DNA of 18,147 nt from Caryophanales bacterium UBA5026 (GTDB lineage: Bacteria > Bacillota_I > Bacilli_A > RF39 > UBA660). Under the pieces are notes generated by a model. The model saw only the letters and a program-made list of their open reading frames with translations. It had not been told where the DNA came from and searched no databases. A program made the translations under genes and the position numbers. The stretch covers positions 1-18,147 of the forward strand of contig DICM01000037.1 of the NCBI GenBank assembly GCA_002416285.1. Reading direction: 5' to 3'. Within the stretch, counting starts at the first letter, position 1. The number at the start of each line of letters is the position of its first letter. Positions 6,831-13,590 of the stretch are shown here, one piece after another.

Positions 6831-6986
6831 GTGAAAGTAATAAAAGTTATTGATAAGTGGGTTAATAATAATAATGAATAGTTAATAAAATTGGTAAAAT
6901 TCATATGGTGGATTATTTTAACAATAACTACATTTCAATATTTAAAGGCAAATATTGAAAATTTTAAAAATAATAAAATTTTATAG
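6831..6986 (+). pseudogene. Small membrane-protein ORF interrupted by TAG
   Basis: GAGGAGAAG at 6819-6827 precedes a GTG at 6831. The frame encodes 16 residues (MKVIKVIDKWVNNNNE), meets TAG at 6879-6881, then stays open for 34 more codons to TAG at 6984-6986. The second part has a membrane-like run FIWWIILTITTFQYL. It ends 13 bases before the HEPN gene start. It may be a small membrane partner broken by one nonsense mutation, a 16-residue leader peptide, or chance in AT-rich DNA. A perfect hairpin CAATATTT/AAATATTG lies within it at 6936-6957. Confidence 0.35.
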
Positions 6987-6999
6987 TAGGGGGTAAAAA

Positions 7000-8433
7000 A
7001 TGAAAAACAATAGAGTAATTTGTGGGGAATTAATATACGAAAGTAAAAAATATTATTTTAATTTTAGAAATAAAATACTGATTATACAACCTGAAAGTTT
7101 AACTCCATATGTAAAATGGAGATTTGAAAAAGATGATAGCTATTTCAACAAAAGGGTAAATGTTATTGGAGAGACTCAAGATGGTAAATATGTTAGCTTT
7201 ATAAATGTTAAATTTTCTCCTTTAGGAAGAGGTATTTATCAAGCGTTTGTACCATCTTATATAGTTGGAGAGAGTAATACATATTCTCCTTTGCCTGAAT
7301 GCGATAAAATAACAGATATGTTATTTACAGGGAAGTGTTTAGATAAATTTTATTATCCTAAAAAGAATATAAAAGAAAATGATTTCTATAAGGAAGAAAT
7401 TTTAAAATTAGAAGTTGATTATAAAAATTGGCAAGCTGAAAAGTTTACAATAGATGGTGATACTTTTTCATACTATTGTCATTGGACATCTCCTATATCA
7501 TATGATATAAATAATGTTTTAAATGTAAAAACTGTTCTTGAAGTTCATTTCAAAAGTCCTAAAAATATCAATCAAATTATGGAATATTATAAAAAAATCA
7601 ATAAGTTTTTTTCTTTTTTAAACAATAGGAGAATAGTTGAATTTAACGAAATAAAGCTTAAAAAAACCGAACCTGTTTTGTATGGATTTGAAGGTCAAGA
7701 AGAAATATTACCAATTGATATGATGTTTAATTTATATATAACTGAAGCAGAAGAAACTGTTGATATAATTGAAACCCCAAATTGTGTTAGACTAGAAAAC
7801 ATAAATAAAAATTATAGAAAATTATATAAAGAAATAAATAAGAAGAATTTCCCTACTTATTATTATCCTACTTGTGAAAAAGATGATTCATTTGTCGATA
7901 ATATTAAGTTTTCTCAAATATCGGCTGTATTTGAATCAGAATTTTCATTGTTGATGCCAAAATTTAAAACAACAACTAGTGCTGAGTATAAAAAGATAAA
8001 AGATGGATTGTTGAAATATTTATATAATAAAAAGAATAAAATCAAAAGTAAAGATTCCGAAAACTTAACAAAAAGTCAGTTAAAATCATTAATAAACTAT
8101 TCGAATTATTTCAATAAAATAATAAAAAAAACAGATGGGAATTTAGAAGAAAAAATAATTTTTTCTTTGAATCGATATGCTAATGTATTGAAAAGTAAAA
8201 GGGATGAGTTGCTAAGATTTTATAAAATTGATAAAACCAAGGATAGTTCGTTGGCAAACTGTTTTATTGAAAGAAGAAATAAAATTGCTCACGGTTTGTT
8301 TGTTGAAAAATTTACACATTTAGAAATAATATCTTATACTTTAGTTAGACTATCTATTTATTGTATAACATTAGAACGATGTAATTTCACTATGGAGGAA
8401 ATAGAAAAAATAATAAAAAAGATATTTCGATAG
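7000..8433 (+). CDS. HEPN-domain protein, ApeA-like layout (putative abortive-infection RNase)
   Basis: A 477-residue protein with a beta-rich N-terminal half (about 1-290) and an all-helical C-terminal half (about 295-477). The C-terminal part carries RRNKIAHG, in which R426-N-x3-H431 is the R-x4-H catalytic motif of HEPN ribonucleases. The two-part layout, with segments such as FSPLGRGIY and HFKSPKNINQIMEYYKKINKFFSFL, resembles ApeA-type defence proteins, in which an N-terminal sensing domain precedes a HEPN domain. ApeA blocks phage growth; the RNA target here is unknown. GTAGGGGG gives a good ribosome site. It is the only large gene of its module, sits behind the same promoter and leader as the nucleotide-enzyme operon, and ends at its own terminator. 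HEPN assignment is fairly secure; ApeA relationship is from recognition of layout, not a search. Confidence 0.7.
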   Translation: MKNNRVICGELIYESKKYYFNFRNKILIIQPESLTPYVKWRFEKDDSYFNKRVNVIGETQDGKYVSFINVKFSPLGRGIYQAFVPSYIVGESNTYSPLPECDKITDMLFTGKCLDKFYYPKKNIKENDFYKEEILKLEVDYKNWQAEKFTIDGDTFSYYCHWTSPISYDINNVLNVKTVLEVHFKSPKNINQIMEYYKKINKFFSFLNNRRIVEFNEIKLKKTEPVLYGFEGQEEILPIDMMFNLYITEAEETVDIIETPNCVRLENINKNYRKLYKEINKKNFPTYYYPTCEKDDSFVDNIKFSQISAVFESEFSLLMPKFKTTTSAEYKKIKDGLLKYLYNKKNKIKSKDSENLTKSQLKSLINYSNYFNKIIKKTDGNLEEKIIFSLNRYANVLKSKRDELLRFYKIDKTKDSSLANCFIERRNKIAHGLFVEKFTHLEIISYTLVRLSIYCITLERCNFTMEEIEKIIKKIFR

Positions 8434-8503
8434 ATATTTTAAAGTTATAAAAAAGTTATGAGAGTGTAAAAAATTCTGTGTAAATGATCGAATCATGATA
8501 GAG

Positions 8504-8529
8504 GAAGCAAATAAAATTGCTTCTTTTTG
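8504..8529 (+). terminator. Terminator after the HEPN gene
   Basis: GAAGCAA (8504-8510) pairs with TTGCTTC (8517-8523), followed by TTTTTG. It lies 70 bases after the HEPN stop codon. Confidence 0.8.
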
Positions 8530-8535
8530 TTACTT

Positions 8536-8561
8536 AAATAATAACATCAAATAATAACATC
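8536..8561. repeat. Two tandem 13-bp direct repeats
   Basis: AAATAATAACATC occurs twice head to tail (8536-8548, 8549-8561), and a related CATCAAATAGAATAG lies about 35 bases on. They stand between the HEPN terminator and the 3' end of the RepL-like gene. Iteron-like binding sites are possible; two copies are too few to be sure. The rest of 8562-8703 shows nothing clear. Confidence 0.4.
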
Positions 8562-8703
8562 AAATTATTTATTTTCAAAGAACTTAAATTCTACCATCAA
8601 ATAGAATAGATAATTCACCTAGTATTAAATCCAAATTTCGATATCTACTAGTCCACCTTTTGTAATATTTATGGTAGCCAAATAAAGACATACATTTATA
8701 GAT

Positions 8704-9168
8704 TTACTCACTTTTATAAAATAACTCCACTGCTTCATCACTTATCTTATTACCAAAGCAAATAAAAAAAGGATTTATATAAAAATGGGAATGTTTACCG
8801 GTTCCATTTTTTTTAATGACATTAACACTATCTAGTTTTTTTAAATGTCTACTTAACGTTTGATAATTTATATTCAACTTTTTTGACAATTTTCCTTTAT
8901 TTGCAGGAACTCCATCTATTTGAATTATTTGACTTCCATATGGCAAAAGGTCTATTAATAAAAAAAGTGTTGTATACTCTGCTCTAGTTAATTTGAAAAA
9001 TGGTATATCTTTAATAAATTTTGTAAAGAGTTTCAAAAATGTTTTCCTTTGATTAATTGTTTTTATTGAATCTATTTTATTATAAATTTTAATACTCTCA
9101 CCTTGTTTTAATTCTCGAGTGATTTCACCTGTTGTTGTGTCAATAATTGCTAGTTCATTTTTCTTCAA
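8704..9168 (-). CDS. RepL-like plasmid-type replication protein
   Basis: A 154-residue winged-helix protein resembling the RepL family of Firmicute plasmids and integrative elements. Seen: an N-terminal IDTTTGEI segment; a helical middle (40-75); a helix-turn-helix at about 91-112 (KGKLSKKLNINYQTLSRHLKKL); the wing IKKNGTGKHSHFYINPFFICFG, where the YINP motif is typical; and a C-terminal ELFYKSE. The start is TTG at 9168, with GGGAGG 8 bases upstream on the minus strand; no better start exists in frame. In elements of this size, such a protein probably starts replication of the excised circle or supports maintenance. It could instead be a regulator built on the same fold. Confidence 0.65.
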   Translation of the reverse strand: MKKNELAIIDTTTGEITRELKQGESIKIYNKIDSIKTINQRKTFLKLFTKFIKDIPFFKLTRAEYTTLFLLIDLLPYGSQIIQIDGVPANKGKLSKKLNINYQTLSRHLKKLDSVNVIKKNGTGKHSHFYINPFFICFGNKISDEAVELFYKSE

Positions 9169-9321
9169 TACGAGTTCCTCCCTATATAAAAATTATAAAA
9201 AAGCATATTAAAACTAATACAAAAAAAGATTGTTTTTGCATTATAAATGATATATATAAAATTGATTATTCCCTTTATTTATAAGAATTATAATTAATTT
9301 TTATTTCTTATCTTTCTATTA

Positions 9322-9411
9322 CTAATCCTTAATTATTATTCTAGGAATAGATGTCAATATAAAAAATTTCATGATTGCTTCCTGTGTTTCCTTATTGATA
9401 TTACTTTTCAT
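9322..9411 (-). CDS. 29-residue small ORF upstream of the RepL-like gene
   Basis: Read on the minus strand: ATG at 9411, AGGTGA four bases upstream, 29 codons, TAG at 9324-9322. The product starts MKSNINKETQEAIMKFFILT and continues SIPRIIIKD. It is amphipathic and basic at the end. It has a better ribosome site than most open frames in this AT-rich DNA and points toward repL, 150 bases on. No family is recognised. Its role may be in replication or copy control, or it may be the truncated start of a longer protein. Confidence 0.4.
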   Translation of the reverse strand: MKSNINKETQEAIMKFFILTSIPRIIIKD

Positions 9412-9472
9412 ATTATCACCTACTCTAATATATGAAATTTATATAAAATCATGAAAATAAGTATGAACTGCT

Positions 9473-9509
9473 AAAAAAGTGATGTTAATGAAATTTCACT
9501 TGTTTTTTT
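9473..9509. terminator. Hairpin terminator upstream of the small ORF
   Basis: AAGTGA (9477-9482) pairs with TCACTT (9496-9501), followed by GTTTTTTT on the plus strand and preceded by A6. It could stop transcription in either direction. Confidence 0.5.
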
Positions 9510-9896
9510 ACATGGGGATAATTTACAAATTAATTTTTCTAAAAATCATAACATTTTAAGTAGGCATATGAACTATAAAAGTATGACGTATTTTGGGATC
9601 TTATAAAAGCTTGCTGCGGGGCTTGGGGAAAATCTTTTGTCTCCGTTACAAAATCGTGTTACGTTTTTTAAGAGTTTTCCTTTATATTCTTAAGGAAGGC
9701 ACCGTTTAGGCCTTGTTTTATAAGGCTTCATTTAAAAAAACAGCACCTCGGTGGTGCTAAAATTATTTTCCGGGTCTAAAAGTTTGAAGTTGAAACTGTT
9801 TTTTAGGTAGCTATTTATTATTTAGTGAAAATAAAAATAATTTAAAGTATACTAAAAGTTAATATTTAATAATACAAAAAAAGTAGACTACTCTAC
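9510..9896. other. Structured non-coding region
   Basis: No credible gene is seen, yet the middle (about 9590-9760) is richer in G and C than anything around it and holds several inverted repeats. These are TTCCTT/AAGGAA (9677-9682 with 9692-9697), GCCTT/AAGGC (about 9710-9726), AGCACC/GGTGCT (9742-9747 with 9753-9758), and CACCG (9699-9703) that could instead pair with CGGTG (9749-9753). A G-rich run GCGGGGCTTGGGG lies near 9615-9627. This could be an origin of replication for the RepL-like protein, a transfer origin, or a small RNA read on the minus strand, ending at the terminator at 9734-9758. Reading alone cannot decide. Confidence 0.4.
9734..9758 (-). terminator. Minus-strand intrinsic terminator
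   Basis: Read on the minus strand, AGCACC-ACCGA-GGTGCT is followed by G and T7 (9740-9734). It lies about 140 bases after the XRE gene, which already has its own terminator, so it may end a separate transcript. Confidence 0.65.
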
Positions 9897-9898
9897 TT
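9874..9898 (-). terminator. Terminator of the XRE gene
   Basis: Minus-strand AAGTAGA-GTAG-TCTACTT followed by a run of T. The stem (9881-9898) overlaps the stop codon of the regulator gene. Confidence 0.75.
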
Positions 9899-10133
9899 AT
9901 TCTTCAAAAAATTTTATAATATCAACTTCTAATGAATCAGCTATTCTTGATAGTGTTGAAATAGAAAAACTTTTTTGCTTTTTTAAACTTTCTATTTCGC
10001 AAATATAATCCATTGATAAAGAAGAATCATCAGCAAGTTTCTGTTGGGTAAAACCTTTTATTTTACGATATTTTCTTATGTTTTTTCTAATAACATCATA
10101 GTAATAATTATCCGTATGTTTAATTTGTGCCAT
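9897..10133 (-). CDS. XRE-family helix-turn-helix regulator
   Basis: A 78-residue, single-domain DNA-binding protein of the lambda-repressor/XRE fold. Seen: IRKNIRKYRKIKGFTQQKLADDSSLSMDYICEIE, with the HTH at about 28-50, followed by helices ending ISTLSRIADSLEVDIIKFFEE, the usual XRE end. AGGAGG lies 8 bases before the ATG on the minus strand. It diverges from the lipoprotein gene. Operator-like palindromes (GTGCTATAAGCAC type) lie in the shared region, one at its own start codon, so it probably represses both itself and the lipoprotein gene. Family assignment is secure. Confidence 0.9.
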   Translation of the reverse strand: MAQIKHTDNYYYDVIRKNIRKYRKIKGFTQQKLADDSSLSMDYICEIESLKKQKSFSISTLSRIADSLEVDIIKFFEE

Positions 10134-10182
10134 AAGCCCAACCTCCTATCTATATCTTCACATAAAAAAAAGAAGAAGTATT

Positions 10183-10250
10183 GGGGCTTATAGTACTTGT
10201 TTTATAAAAATATATATGATATAATTTGTATGTATCGTGCTATAAGCACG
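10183..10250. promoter_or_regulatory. Operator-like inverted repeats between XRE and lipoprotein genes
   Basis: A perfect 15-bp palindrome CGTGCTATAAGCACG (10236-10250) lies in the lipoprotein leader. Read on the minus strand, 10183-10196 (GTACTATAAGCCCC) matches it at 11 of 14 positions and abuts the -35 of the plus-strand promoter. A third, partial copy (ATAAGCCC) covers the regulator's own start codon near 10131-10139. Three sites around a divergent promoter are typical for an XRE repressor. Confidence 0.6.
10197..10225 (+). promoter_or_regulatory. Promoter of the lipoprotein gene
   Basis: TTGTTT (10197-10202), a 17-base spacer, TATAAT (10220-10225). It is flanked on both sides by the operator-like repeats. 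Confidence 0.75.
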
Positions 10251-10269
10251 TGTCGCTTAGGAGGATTCT

Positions 10270-10461
10270 ATGAAAAAAGTTAAACTTGTTGTACCCTTAC
10301 TATTTCTTGTTCTAATTGTAACTGGTTGTAATAATAGTGTGAGTGAAGAAAAATCAAATTTTATAAGAGCTTGTAATAATAAATCAGGTTGCAAATATAA
10401 AGTTTTATCAGAGGAATGTGTTTGTGACAAAACCCATACCTATATACCATACACATCATAA
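10270..10461 (+). CDS. Small cysteine-rich lipoprotein
   Basis: A 63-residue prolipoprotein anchored to the outer face of the membrane. Seen: MKKVKLVVPLLFLVLIVTGC with a lipobox (VTGC, lipidated C20), then a 43-residue mature part holding four cysteines (35, 41, 50, 52) that could form two disulphides. AGGAGGATTCT precedes the ATG. It is divergent from the XRE regulator, has its own promoter and ends at a terminator, so it is a one-gene unit. No family is recognised for the mature part. Small lipoproteins in lysogeny-type modules sometimes exclude superinfecting phage; that role here is only inference. Confidence 0.8.
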   Translation: MKKVKLVVPLLFLVLIVTGCNNSVSEEKSNFIRACNNKSGCKYKVLSEECVCDKTHTYIPYTS

Positions 10462-10467
10462 TAACGG

Positions 10468-10496
10468 ACTGCTAATATAATGTTAGCAGTTTTATT
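10468..10496 (+). terminator. Terminator of the lipoprotein gene
   Basis: ACTGCTAA (10468-10475) pairs with TTAGCAGT (10483-10490), followed by TTTATT. It lies 6 bases after the stop codon. Confidence 0.8.
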
Positions 10497-10517
10497 ATAA
10501 CAAATAGCATATTTTTC

Positions 10518-10545
10518 TTGCATTATTGGAAATAAATGGTAGAAT
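10518..10545 (+). promoter_or_regulatory. Promoter of the membrane-protein gene
   Basis: TTGCAT (10518-10523), a 16-base spacer, TAGAAT (10540-10545), 33 bases before the start codon. Confidence 0.6.
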
Positions 10546-10578
10546 ATAGATAATTTTATTTTAAAGGGGGAAAAATAA

Positions 10579-11451
10579 ATGGATTCTGAAAAAAAACAAA
10601 TTGAGGATAATATTGATGAGCATATGATAATTAAAAAAAATATTTTAAAATTTCTTAGAACAATATTGTATTTTGATTTTAAAAATTTGAATAAAAATTA
10701 CTCTATTTTGATTTCTTTATTATTTACTGTTATTGTAACTATTATGACTGGATTGTTTAACATCATTACTTATATGTATAATAAGGGTATATTTGATTTT
10801 TATGGAATCAATAGTGATCTATATTTACAAAACACATCGTTTCCTTTCACAAATTTTTTCTACAATGCTTTATCAGTAGTTCTATTACTTATAGATGTTT
10901 TTATAATTACTTTCTTTAAATCAAGCAAAAAGAAAATCACTTCAAAATTACTTAATTTTATTTTTACATTATTTGCTTTATTTCCTACTACCACAATACT
11001 TGTATACCAGTTTAAAAACAGTCTTACTGGTTATATACCACTCTATATATTATTTTATTGTGGAGCCTTCTTATTATACCATTTTACAAAATTCATCAAT
11101 AAAATTGGAGATTACATTGATGAAAAAGTTTCAATTCAAGATAAAAAAAAGGACATCCCTCTAAAAGTTCGGGTAAAAAAAACAATAGTAATCCTATCTA
11201 TCATATTAGTAGCTTGTCTTGCTTGTTTTATTAGAATTGGAAAAGAAAGATGCAAAAGAAAAAACGATTATTATATAATTGATTCTAACAAAGCTGTCGT
11301 CTATACTCTGTCGGATAAATATATAGTTTTAGATGCTAAAATCGATGGTGAAACAATTACAATCAAAAAAAATACGTCTACTGTCATAAACATTGAAGAC
11401 AAAACTACTACCTTTAAAAAGTTTAAGAAGGCTATAATCAAAGATAACTAA
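10579..11451 (+). CDS. Five-pass membrane protein of unknown function
   Basis: A 290-residue integral membrane protein. Seen: a charged N-terminus (1-40), five hydrophobic segments at about 42-66, 96-114, 124-144, 151-172 and 201-220, and a 70-residue hydrophilic, beta-like tail (YYIIDSNKAVVYTL, KYIVLDAKIDGETITI) which, with a cytosolic N-terminus and five passes, would lie outside the cell. AAAGGGGG stands before the ATG. The next gene, 56 bases on, has its own strong promoter, so the two are neighbours on one strand rather than a strict operon. I recognise no family. Its position in a cargo region next to defence-like genes suggests, but does not show, a role at the envelope. Confidence 0.75.
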   Translation: MDSEKKQIEDNIDEHMIIKKNILKFLRTILYFDFKNLNKNYSILISLLFTVIVTIMTGLFNIITYMYNKGIFDFYGINSDLYLQNTSFPFTNFFYNALSVVLLLIDVFIITFFKSSKKKITSKLLNFIFTLFALFPTTTILVYQFKNSLTGYIPLYILFYCGAFLLYHFTKFINKIGDYIDEKVSIQDKKKDIPLKVRVKKTIVILSIILVACLACFIRIGKERCKRKNDYYIIDSNKAVVYTLSDKYIVLDAKIDGETITIKKNTSTVINIEDKTTTFKKFKKAIIKDN

Positions 11452-11454
11452 CCT

Positions 11455-11483
11455 TTGACATAAATGGATTCAATTGTTAAAAT
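11455..11483 (+). promoter_or_regulatory. Promoter of the transglutaminase-like gene
   Basis: TTGACA (11455-11460), a 17-base spacer, TAAAAT (11478-11483): a near-consensus promoter directly after the membrane-protein stop codon. Confidence 0.8.
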
Positions 11484-11507
11484 AATAACCTAAAAAAGAG
11501 GTACCCT

Positions 11508-12392
11508 ATGGAAAATGAAAAAATTACTATAAAATATTTAAATCGATTTGAAAAAATTTATGACTACTTACATAAAAAAGAATTAAAGATACTGAATAGT
11601 AATTCATTTCCTATAAGAAATGCAGAATCTAATAGAAAAAACAATGCTCTTCAATGTACACTCGCTCATATTAAATATCATGCTATTATAGAAGACTACA
11701 AACGAATAATACTTAGTACTGCAGAGATTGTAAGAGAGATCGAATTATCAAATAATTCGATTAGTTATTCTGTTATTATTGCTAGACTTATTCATGACAA
11801 GTATTTATCATACAATAACAACTTTCAAATTATTACGGAGTCATTTTTACTAAAAGATATTGGAAGATATTTGGGCATTGACATTATTAATGGTTTTGGA
11901 TGCTGTAAACACATGTCTGGTATTTCAGAGGATACATTTTCTAATATAGGATTGTATAATAGCTTTATGCCGTGTTTTTCTACACCAGATAAAACAATTC
12001 CATCAAAGAAAATTGCAAAGCAAAGTGCAAATCACTGCGTTAATATAATTGAATATAAAGGTGTTTATTATACCTATGATACTATTCACAGAATACTCTA
12101 TAAATTTAAAAATGGAGTCGTAATGACCCCCTACTCTAAAAGTTTCATAGTAGATGCAAATCTATACTATAAACCATTAAGTGATATGCTATATAATAAT
12201 ATTTCTAGAGATAAAGTGATTGAAAAAATAAAGATACTTGATGAGTGGAGTAAAAAAGAACCTATTTCATATCAAGAATTTCAGGAGATTTTAACTGATA
12301 CCAACAATCGATATGACAGAAACACTAATCTTTTAGATGAATTTAATAATGATACAAAATACTATAAAAAAAGAATTGTTTCTAATTTATAA
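11508..12392 (+). CDS. Putative transglutaminase/papain-like cysteine-enzyme protein
   Basis: A 294-residue, apparently cytosolic protein (no signal peptide or membrane span). Seen: a helical N-terminal half, then GFGCCKHMSG with C132/C133 and H135, then ANHCVNIIEYKGVYYTYDTIHRILYKF with H176 and D191. The order Cys - His on a strand - Asp after a hydrophobic strand, as in NHxxNxxxYKGxYYxYD, is that of the transglutaminase-like catalytic triad (C-H-D). The C-terminal third is helical and charged. Such proteins may be proteases, deamidases or crosslinkers. Substrate is unknown. The ribosome site AGAGGT precedes the ATG at 11508. The fold is my reading of the motif order and has not been checked by a search; an unrelated fold is possible. 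Confidence 0.5.
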   Translation: MENEKITIKYLNRFEKIYDYLHKKELKILNSNSFPIRNAESNRKNNALQCTLAHIKYHAIIEDYKRIILSTAEIVREIELSNNSISYSVIIARLIHDKYLSYNNNFQIITESFLLKDIGRYLGIDIINGFGCCKHMSGISEDTFSNIGLYNSFMPCFSTPDKTIPSKKIAKQSANHCVNIIEYKGVYYTYDTIHRILYKFKNGVVMTPYSKSFIVDANLYYKPLSDMLYNNISRDKVIEKIKILDEWSKKEPISYQEFQEILTDTNNRYDRNTNLLDEFNNDTKYYKKRIVSNL

Positions 12393-12422
12393 TGATTGAT
12401 TTCTTACTATCAAATTTAGATA

Positions 12423-12752
12423 TTACTTCTTTAGAAATTCGTCTTTCCAACATCTTTTTAATCTATTAAAATAATAAGATAGCACCTCTGAATAATTTAT
12501 TATAGTAGATTCGGTTTTTATGTATTTACTAAATATCTCAGTAATTTCTAAATCTAAATTTTTTAAATTTTCAACGCTAATCCCTAACAAGCTATCTTTA
12601 ACTTTAAAATTAGCATACCAATTTTCAATATTTTCTTTTATTCCTAAAATGGCTTGTTTCTCTGTATAAAAATCACTACCCAACATCAAATCCACTGTTT
12701 TTATAATTGTCAAAAACTGTTCATCAATTTCAATTAATTCTTCTTTTTCCAC
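12423..12752 (-). CDS. Hypothetical 109-residue helical protein
   Basis: I do not recognise this protein. The frame is open from an ATG at 12803, but the first 17 codons there run through a hairpin with T-run (12781-12804). The GTG at 12752, with AAAGGTGATC just upstream on the minus strand, is the better start, giving MEKEELIEIDEQFLTIIKTV and so on. The product is mainly alpha-helical by its pattern of Leu/Ile and Lys/Glu, with several aromatic residues (NWYANFKV, YYFNRLKRCWKDEF). It has no signal peptide. It is convergent with the transglutaminase-like gene, 30 bases away, and divergent from the 182-residue gene. Role unknown. Confidence 0.6.
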   Translation of the reverse strand: MEKEELIEIDEQFLTIIKTVDLMLGSDFYTEKQAILGIKENIENWYANFKVKDSLLGISVENLKNLDLEITEIFSKYIKTESTIINYSEVLSYYFNRLKRCWKDEFLKK

Positions 12753-12774
12753 ACTGATCACCTTTCCTAAAGTA

Positions 12775-12810
12775 TAAAAAAATGGCAAATTTATTATCGC
12801 CATTTTTAAT
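12775..12810. terminator. Hairpin in the leader of the 109-residue gene
   Basis: AATGGC (12781-12786) pairs with GCCATT (12799-12804), with A6 on one side and T5 on the other. On the minus strand it lies 20 bases before the ribosome site, so it is placed as a leader attenuator for that gene, like the two leaders at 3925 and 6762, although it shares no sequence with them. Confidence 0.5.
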
Positions 12811-12958
12811 TTTGTAGTTAATCAGTATGCAACGATAATATTATCCTAATTTGTACTTCATATTCTTAATATTTATTCCAATTACAGTGTATCAAAAAGT
12901 TTTCTTTTTGTACATTCTATAATAAAACTATTTTACATAAGAGAATCTAAATTACAAT

Positions 12959-12987
12959 TTGACATTGCTATATAATGGTGCTAGTAT
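12959..12987 (+). promoter_or_regulatory. Promoter of the 182-residue protein gene
   Basis: TTGACA (12959-12964), a 17-base spacer, TAGTAT (12982-12987), about 25 bases before the start codon. The rest of the divergent gap 12811-12958 holds a 12-bp palindrome GATAATATTATC (12834-12845) and a small CAAAAAG/CTTTTTG hairpin (12893-12910). Confidence 0.7.
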
Positions 12988-13011
12988 AGAACACCCTTAG
13001 GTGGTGTAAAT

Positions 13012-13560
13012 ATGAAGAATTTAACGCAAATGATTGATGAAAAATTCGATCTAATTATTAACGAAATTAATCAAACGAATCAAGATAATGGAATAGTGCA
13101 AAACAAGATTGAGGATATTATTTCTTCAGCAAAACTATATTTAAACTGTTCCTTATATTATAATAACATTTATCTTTTTTCCTATTTCATTATTAATTTA
13201 TTAAGCAAACTTCCTACTCTTGATAATGCTACCACAATAACATTTAATCAAGATATTATGAATGAGATTAATGATGTTAAAATGGAAAAAGAAGACTTAC
13301 TTCAATTAAAAAATCAGTTATCAAACACTAGCAAAAATGAAGATTATAATAGTTTATATTTAATAATCATTACAAGCTTAGTTTGTATAAAATCTTTACG
13401 AAAAATTAGAGATAATAGGTTAAATCAATTTCTTACCCAATATACATGTATGATTAAGCATATCACCTATGAACCCATCAATGAAAGAGAAGAAATGAAT
13501 GCATTAAAATTAAAAGTCAAAGAAAGTCTATCTCAATTAAAAAATAATCATGTTAAATAA
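13012..13560 (+). CDS. Hypothetical 182-residue helical protein
   Basis: I do not recognise this protein. AGGTGG lies 7 bases before the ATG, and a near-consensus promoter is just upstream. The product starts MKNLTQMIDEKFDLIINEIN and is almost wholly helical, with one hydrophobic stretch (YYNNIYLFSYFIINLLSKL, about 45-63) that may be a buried or peripheral helix, and a second (SLYLIIITSLVCIKSL, about 113-128). There is no signal peptide. It converges with the recombinase gene and shares a two-way terminator with it. By position it could be a recombination directionality factor, but its size and lack of a visible HTH speak against that. Function unknown. Confidence 0.65.
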   Translation: MKNLTQMIDEKFDLIINEINQTNQDNGIVQNKIEDIISSAKLYLNCSLYYNNIYLFSYFIINLLSKLPTLDNATTITFNQDIMNEINDVKMEKEDLLQLKNQLSNTSKNEDYNSLYLIIITSLVCIKSLRKIRDNRLNQFLTQYTCMIKHITYEPINEREEMNALKLKVKESLSQLKNNHVK

Positions 13561-13590
13561 AAAGAGCTAATTAAATTTAAGCTCTTTTAT
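13560..13590. terminator. Two-way terminator between the 182-residue gene and the recombinase gene
   Basis: AAAAGAGCT (13560-13568) pairs with AGCTCTTTT (13580-13588), a 9-bp stem. It serves both converging genes; one arm overlaps the last codons of the recombinase. Confidence 0.8.

Noticed and set aside
8455..8505. GAGAGTGTAAAAAATTCTGTGTAAATGATC as an insertion-sequence end
   Set aside because: It recalls some IS256-type termini, but no partner end, no transposase fragment and no target duplication could be found.
10973..11164. Plus-strand open frame within the membrane-protein gene
   Set aside because: It overlaps the convincing 290-residue frame and lacks a ribosome site.
12753..12803. 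Longer start (ATG at 12803) for the minus-strand 109-residue protein
   Set aside because: It would read through a hairpin with T-run and lacks a ribosome site, while GTG at 12752 has a good one.
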